Origin: Dermacentor variabilis
Lineage: Eukaryota > Arthropoda > Arachnida > Ixodida > Ixodidae
NCBI RefSeq assembly: GCF_050947875.1
Contig: NC_134569.1
Span: 16,947,631 to 17,011,630, forward strand
Direction: 5' to 3'
Length of the DNA: 64,000 bases
The position numbers were made by a program, and so were the translations under genes. Shown one piece after another: positions 57,776-64,000 of this stretch (within the stretch, counting starts at the first letter, position 1; each line of letters starts with the position of its first letter). Under the pieces are notes generated by a model. The model saw only the letters and a program-made list of their open reading frames with translations. It did no database searches and had not been told where the DNA came from.

Positions 57776-59810
57776 ACAACAGCAGCAGCAACAGTTTAGG
57801 CAGTTCCAGCAGCAGAACCCGCAGCCACAGCAGCCGCCACAACTTTCAGTTCAACAGCCGCAGCAACCGTTTCCCCATCAGCAGCAACAAGTGTTCAATA
57901 ATCAACAGCAACAGCATCGCCAACAGCAGCAGCAGCAGTTTATCAGTCCGCAGCAGCAACAGCAACAGCAGCAGCAGTTTCCTCAACAGCAGCAGTTTCC
58001 TCAGCAGCATCAGCAACAAGTGCCTCAACAGCGCCAGCAATTTAGCTTTTCCGACGGAAGTCAGCAGCAGCCCAGCCTAGGCTTCGCGTTCCCGCAACAG
58101 GCACCCGTTACTCCGTCGACCACACCGAAACCACCTCCATCATTGCAGTCCTTCCCGAGACACTCGTTCTCAGTATCCTCTTCGACGTCATCCGAGGATG
58201 CTCTGAGGCAAGGTAAGATCGTCGGCTCTATCCAGCCACCCGCTCAGGTCATCCAGAAATCACCGGCTTCGGAAATCGAGTCCAGCAAGCAAGCCGAGGC
58301 CAAAGACAAGGCTGCCAAAAGCAAGGACAAAGAGAAAGATGAGTACGTAGTTTACTACTATTACTACTATGATGATGACAACAAGAAGAATTTGTCCCTT
58401 AATTTCGACGACGTTCCCAGCCTGGAAGGTTTTGACAAGACCGATGGCTCTAAGCTGAAGGGTAAGGGTTCCAGTCAAAGGCTGGCTTCGCCTAACCCAC
58501 AGAACAGGTTCGAACCCAAGACAGTCACAACGAGCCCACCGTCAGGGCAACAACCAGCGCCGCCTCCTGCTTTCCCTCTAGAGCATGGAGTCACATCTGC
58601 TCCTCAGACTGTCACCCAAGTCTCGGTGTCGGTCTCCGTCTCCGAAGGAACGCACGTCTTGCTTCCAAGTCAACCGTTCGAGGCTAAACGTCCACCGCTT
58701 GCGGGCCCACCGAACTTGGGGTTCACGGGAGCTAAACTCGTACCAGATCCAGGAGTTCCGCTTGGTCCTGCACCTGATGTCCGAGGACTTGTCACGCCTC
58801 AAGGTTCGCCTGTATCCACCGTGTCACCGCCGTCGGACACGCAGGTAGCCAACGAGATCAGCGGCAGGAAAGGAGCGGCCGACCTATTGACTACATCTGC
58901 AGAGACTACTACTCCGACGACCACCACCACGACAACAGAGGCACCGACCACTCTGGCACCGACGACAACCACAACTGAGGAACCGACGACCACGACTGAG
59001 AAAACGAAGAGGCCTTTCGGCAACAGGAGGCGGTTCGGCGGGGCGCACGGCGCAGGTGCGCATGTCAGGGCGCCCGGTTCCCGCAAGTCGCACACCACGT
59101 CCACGACGACGACGACGCCAGCCACATCATCCACGCGAAGACTGCTGGGAGGACTGCGGCGAAACCGGCCGACGCCACGATCGTCGTCTAGCAGGCTCCA
59201 GTTCGGCCGGCGTCCTTCGCCGATCCACTCACGGCACCAGAAGGAGGAAGAGCCCGAAGAAGAGGAGAGCACGTCACCAGCGGACGCAGAGCCGACTACG
59301 ACCACCGCTGCTCCTGCAAACAACAGCAAGAAGCGCTTCGGTGGAAGCAGCCGCTTCAGTGGGAAGTCTGCGAGGACAAGGACCTCTAGCACGGCGGCGT
59401 CTTCGACAACGGCAGCACCCAAAAGACCCGGAGCCCGGCCCAGCTCTGGCGGGCTGTTCGGGCGCACCAATCGGGGTTCCAGGCCCCGCACGTCGTTCAC
59501 CCGCCACCGACCTGGACACAAGAAGGTCGAGGAGGAAGAGAAGCCGGAAGAGAACGAAGAGTCGTCGCCGGTGACCACGCCGGAGAACAAGGAAGAGGCT
59601 TCAGCAGCATCTACCGAGACAGCCTCCAAGCACGAGGAAGCAGCGGCAGCTGCCTCTGAGTCGGAGGCCACGTCTGAAGACAGCCACGCCACGGAGGCGC
59701 CCGCCGTCACGCCCGAGAGCAAGCCGGCGCATGGCCGGAGTCGCTTCGGGTCGAGACCGCGACCAGCGCTCTTCGGAGGTAGCCGGCCGCGACCAGTCCT
59801 GGGACGATGA
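57323..59810 (+). CDS. Secreted low-complexity (Gln/Thr/Arg-rich) protein, main exon
   Basis: With exon 1 this gives 832 residues. Residues 1-21 are a signal peptide (MQLR, hydrophobic WALVAVAAALLS, then TPGLA before ED). A dibasic MKRQ follows at about 27. Residues about 77-250 are Gln-rich with Pro and Phe, including 18 consecutive Gln encoded by mixed CAG/CAA (57,741-57,794). A Lys/Glu patch then precedes EYVVYYYYYYDDD (about 345-357). Next come a Thr-rich, mucin-like run (TTTTTTTEAPTT) and a basic C-terminal third with recurrent RRRFGG, KKRFGG, SRFGSRPRP and FGGSRPRP phrases alternating with Glu-rich and Thr-rich spacers. There is one Asn-Asn-Ser but no Cys-rich domain. I do not recognise the family. 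An extracellular matrix, cuticle or mucin-like structural role is inferred from composition. Long minus-strand ORFs here are shadows of the repeats. Confidence 0.8.
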
Positions 59811-62090
59811 ATGGTGAACCGTGGAATGCGCACGTGAGATCACGAGAACACATGTCGTGAGACTCTTTCCCCCCTCCCCCCTCTTTTCACGCACAGTGAC
59901 CGTGGCCGTGTCAACGGTGCGAAGCAGCGGTGGCACAAAGCGCGGTCGATGAGCTCTCACCAAGTCACCAGCCAGCAGCTTCCTTGTGTTGTACTACTAA
60001 CGTCACCCCCTTGACAAAGCCGCAGTTCAGCAGCACCTGTCGTGTGTGCCAGTGCTGTGGATCGCGATCACTGTTCAGGCAATGAGTGAAAGTATAGCTT
60101 CTGTCATTTCGCCTTATTAGTCCACCCGTCAAACTAGTGCGGGAAGGACCTCAACTCCGTGACTTCCTGTTCGCATTATCAGCAGAGCAATCGGTGGCAA
60201 TATGCCGGAACCAGTCCAGAAGGCCAAACACATACTACGTTAAGAGTGCGTGCAGGCAGAAAGAAGGCCAGCAGTTTATTGCATAGACAAAAACTACTTA
60301 ACGCTTCATTGCTGAGGGTCTTCGTCACGGAGAAGTAACAGCACATTATGCAGACTTCATGGACGTTCTCAATAAGAGGGAGTCACGTTATGAGGACATT
60401 GCGTAAGAACGTATACGTAAAAGGGCATGTGCCACCGGCAAATGATGGCAGCGAGGTGCAAAGGCTGCTGATTTTATATATATAAGTTGCACACCTTTTC
60501 TTTTCAACCTAGCAAATTTCGAGACAGAGGAAGACAATCCCGGAGACTGTGCTCAATATTCTTCTCCGCCGCTGTCCGAGGCTATTCTTGTCCAAAAGGG
60601 TTTCTCGGAGTCATGTGCAATTTTTCCGAAAATACACCTCGACAAGGTAATGCACTAAGCTTTATGCCTGCGAAGTACTCGAAAGTGCACATTACCCTGT
60701 AAATACTACTGCATACTGCGTGCCGCTCTGTACTAAGCCGTTACATGCTCACGTATGTCACATGTGCCGCGAAGCATGTGTTGCAAGTGACTCTCAGCGC
60801 AGTGGCCTACCAACGGCAATCTAAAGCGTTGTCCGTTCGTTTCAGTGCCATGTTGAGACACACTTGCATTAGGTAACCTTGACGGCAGCTTCACTGCAAC
60901 GACGATGATGCTGGTGGTTTATCGGTAGAAACTATAGTGGTTTCTAGCAGTGAATTCTCGCGTTGCGTTAAACACATGCGCTGACGTCAACGGAAGAAAG
61001 CGACCAACATTCTACGTATGACTGTACGAGTGGTTTGGTTGTTGTACGTTTTTCTTATTGTTTTGTTTTTTTCGCAAGAGGATTTCATAAAGTGTTGTTT
61101 TGCTTACGGCTCTTGTGGCTTCACATGTCGTTCTTCTTACCTCTTCTCTCCTACTAGGGGAAAGCGGAACATTTACCTCAAGTGTGCCATGCGTAAAAAG
61201 CAACTACACATTGCTTGATAATTGTATCTCCACACGCCGCCGTTTGTCAGAGTGTTCCTGGGCCGCCGAATGTACGTGGTGTCCAACAGCGCTGTGCAAG
61301 TTCGCGGTGTTTGCAAAAAGCAATGTCGTGCGACACGTAAATAGGAAGGCCGAGTAACACGGTGTACGGTGCCAGAAGCACCAACCGCCAGGAAAGGGAA
61401 ACATTGCCGACGCTCCAAAGGCTGCTAAGTATTCTCAATATTTTGCAAGCGTATAAATATTTAAGGCGAACGCTCTGCCCGCCGACAGTCCGTTCCCTAC
61501 GCTTCATTGTGCAAAAAGTAGGAAGTTGCAAGCCAGCAGACACGGCTGCCGCTTCCTGGTCGTTTTTCTGAAGGTTTAATCGTGCCCGCTTTCAGAGCAA
61601 CGCGCGTGAGCTCCAAAAAGGTTTCGTGTTTGGAAATGGTGAGTGATTACAAAGTAAGAACACCGTGGAGAACCGCCTCTGCCTGGCCACGTCTCCCATG
61701 TCAAGGTCTGTTTCTTCTTTGGCTCCTTCCTGGGGTTATTGGGAGAGCGAGAAAAGGGCTCAGAAGGAAGTAAAGGACGTTAAGTTTAGACAGAGAAATA
61801 TTCGGGTCGTATGCCCTATACTGGAGAACAGGAAAATGGGTAGGAAAGATGAAGTGGAGGAAACTGGAAATAACAATGAACTCGCACACACCTGCAAGGT
61901 GGATCGCAGTCATGCAATCTCACTCTCAGAGGACACAGAAGCGCCATTAAAGACATTCGCACTGACGTCGATTGGTATAAGCACGCAATAAATTTGTTTT
62001 TTGCAGTAGACGGACGTACAGTTTGCCTAAAGATAAGTCGTCCACTCGCGGCCATATATCCGGGAAATAAAAAGTGCTGAGGTTCCGGCA
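59811..62090 (+). other. Probable 3' UTR and downstream region
   Basis: No AATAAA occurs in the first 2.1 kb after the stop. The first candidates are AATAAA at 61,987-61,992 and at 62,066-62,071, so the 3' UTR may exceed 2 kb, or the transcript may end at a non-canonical signal. Another reading is that a separate exon lies inside (see the Cys-rich stretch at 61,158-61,357). Confidence 0.35.
61158..61357 (+). other. Exon-like Cys-rich reading frame
   Basis: A pyrimidine-rich tract ending CTCTTCTCTCCTACTAG at 61,157 is a good splice acceptor. The following phase-2 frame reads ESGTFTSSVPC, then several Cys (DNC, SEC, AEC, TWC, ALC) and stops at 61,355-61,357. The Cys spacing suggests a small secreted disulfide-rich domain, but I do not recognise a family and no matching donor exon was identified. 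It may equally be untranslated sequence of the upstream gene. Confidence 0.2.
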
Positions 62091-62099
62091 CACCGCTAA

Positions 62100-64000
62100 G
62101 GAAGACATGTGGAAGAGCGCGGTCCTCGTGCCCGGTTACACCGCGGCACTTGCGTGTACGCAAAATCGTCAGAATGATCGAAGCACAGAATCGATCCGAG
62201 AGTGAGCAAAATTTTCGTCGTGCACCATGTCTCTATTTTCGTATCGAAAAGCTCAGTGAATACTTCTCCGTACAACTACCACGTCATTTACAACCTGAAC
62301 CGCGGGTGCGATTAGGGGTGCGACTTTTTAAGCGACTTGCGTGGTCCGATCTCTCTTTGTTTTTGTCTGTTGGCTTCCACATTATAGACCGCGCGCGCTC
62401 TCTGCGCCGCGGCTGCAGCGGACAATGCATCGCCCCGCCAGAAGGCACTCGCGAGCGTGTGCCGTGCGGTCACTGCACACCGACGCAGACCGCGGTGCCT
62501 GGAATCTAGACGACGGCACATTGCTTCACCAACGATGCCGCCCCTGGCGCCCAAGGCTCAGCGCCGTTTATTCCGCGCCACAGCGCGGCTACATTCGACC
62601 GCCTTCTCGAGTCCGCGGAGCATGTCGGAGCGGCAGACCGCGCGCGCGAGTCAACCTCGAGCGAGGAGCGCTGTGCAGTAATGAATACGCGGCGCTCCGG
62701 AATTGGAGCCCGTGCGGACTCGAAGGCCGATTATCGGGCCGGTCCGAAGAAGGCCGCCACTGCCGAGTTCGTAGGGACTGGACGATCTGGGCAAGGCGAG
62801 CGGAGAAGGGGAGAAGATGAGAAACAGAGTTTGCGGCAAGCCTGTTTCAGCGAAGCAAGCACCGCGAGAAGTGGAGCGACGCTCAGGCCGAAGTATAATC
62901 AGCAGTATGCGTACCTCTGGGTCTAGTTCTGGTGACGGGCCGCTCTTGCGATGCTCACAAATCGGACCGGCGAAGCCTACGGATAGTGTCCGTTACTATG
63001 CAGCCGTAAGTCGGTCAATCGAACGCGTGCGTCGAGGATCCTCTCGAAAAGCCAGGTGCTCCTCGTTGAATATGCAAAGGACATGCACTGTTGGTACGTG
63101 ACTGGGGAGGAAAAAAAACGAAAGAGAAGATGGCGGCTCGCCAACCAAGAAGCGAAAGAAACTGCACAGTAAAACCAAGCGGTGCCTGTGCTATGAAACA
63201 AAGGCGTTCGTAACGGCAGGAACGGAAAGTGCCAAACCAGGTGAAGCATAACGTAATGTTAACTCAATGACCGATGAAAAGAAACGCAGGGCAAACTTTG
63301 GGCAGACATTCTGAAAGTGAAACTGGACGTAGGAAAGCGACCAAAAACGTGACACTATGTGTGCCCTTAGCATATTGCAAGCAGGGAGAGGCTCAGAAAC
63401 TGCGTCACTAGTTTGCACACTACAACTGCATGAAGGTTCTGAGACGCGCACCCATGAAGCTTGTCGAAGCATTCGCTTGACCCGTGAGAAAGGCGAAAAA
63501 AAAAAAGGAGAGTGCCCGACCGTAGTCAGCCTAGAGCGCATGCTAGAACTGCAAACGTTCCCCGTTACCACGAGAGCTGTTCGGCCCAGTCAAGGATTTC
63601 TACATATCCTGATTCACAGGACAACACCCCAGGTCACTTGTTAACATGGGGGGGGGGGGGGGGGGGGGCGTTATTGAAAAGCGAAACTCACTGGGCCGGA
63701 AGAGCCGTTCCCTACTGACTTTGCCTTATCTGTAGTTCCTGACTTGTTGGACCAGACGCTGCCTGTCATGCCTGTCAGTTTACGTCGGCAGACATATGTT
63801 TTGCGTCTTTAAAGGTCGCTGCGTTCCTGTCTCTTTGGGAGATAAGCGGCGACGGCAAACACTGAACTGAACAGCAAGCAATACGGAAGTCGTCAACGTC
63901 GACTCAGAAATGAAAAGGCCGGCCTGTCATGCGCGCACAAGCAAGGCGGCAATTGCAGAAAAGCGGTAGGCCAGCGGGTTATATACAACGTAACATCATG
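62100..64000. other. GC-rich downstream sequence, no gene recognised
   Basis: Overlapping ORFs on both strands at 62.3-62.9 kb reflect GC richness. A 21-base poly(G) run lies at 63,648-63,668. Confidence 0.45.

Noticed and set aside
57402..58040. Leu-rich minus-strand ORFs
   Set aside because: They are the antisense of CAG/CAA repeats in the Gln-rich exon.
58799..59833. 344-codon minus-strand ORF rich in Val/Ser
   Set aside because: It is antisense to the Thr-, Glu- and Arg-rich repeats of the exon; its Val runs mirror ACC/ACG codons.

Overview
This window looks like nuclear DNA of an arthropod, most likely a hard tick (Ixodidae). The reasons are eukaryotic gene structure with a very large intron, dense non-LTR retrotransposons of several clades (RNase H-bearing I-like, RTE, CR1-like), many short tRNA-headed SINEs resembling the tick Ruka family, and TTAGG-type arthropod telomere-like motifs. 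The species assignment is inference from repeat content; no database was searched.

The only convincing host gene spans most of the window on the + strand. A TATA box near 15,198 and a leader of about 590 nt precede an 11-nt coding segment (ATG at 15,822) that ends in a strong splice donor. A matching acceptor lies 41.5 kb downstream at 57,322. Reading across the junction in phase gives a canonical signal peptide leading into an 832-residue, low-complexity secreted protein (Gln-rich, poly-Tyr/Asp, Thr-rich mucin-like, and Arg/Phe/Gly-rich basic segments). The stop is at 59,810; possible polyadenylation signals lie about 2.2 kb further on.

Upstream of this gene (1-15,190) are two large LINE copies: a nearly intact I-like element at about 4.57-8.1 kb (+) with a single frameshift, and a decayed one at about 9.4-12.0 kb (-). 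An isolated TATA plus signal-peptide-like micro-ORF sits at 3.44-3.54 kb.

The 41.5-kb intron (15,833-57,322) is mostly transposable elements. They include a 1.68-kb inverted-repeat element centred on a TTAGG-rich minisatellite (24.6-26.3 kb), foldback elements (26.9-27.2 kb and 28.5-29.2 kb), a Ruka-like SINE with perfect target duplications (27.96 kb) and a solo LTR with a 4-bp duplication (31.5-32.1 kb). Further along are a compact terminal-inverted-repeat element carrying a small basic-protein ORF (33.8-34.4 kb), two copies of a 600-bp TIR element (35.3 and 37.8 kb), a decayed CR1-like LINE interrupted by a 344-bp palindrome (44.3-46.9 kb), and a three-level nest at 48.4-51.9 kb. In that nest an old I-like LINE tail was split by an RTE LINE that starts with a tRNA-like head, and the RTE LINE was later hit by a SINE. 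The RTE element is delimited by an 11-bp target duplication, so the tRNA-like head appears to belong to the mobilised unit.

The last 4 kb (59.8-64 kb) hold the likely 3' UTR, a Cys-rich exon-like stretch near 61.16-61.36 kb, and GC-rich sequence without recognisable genes.
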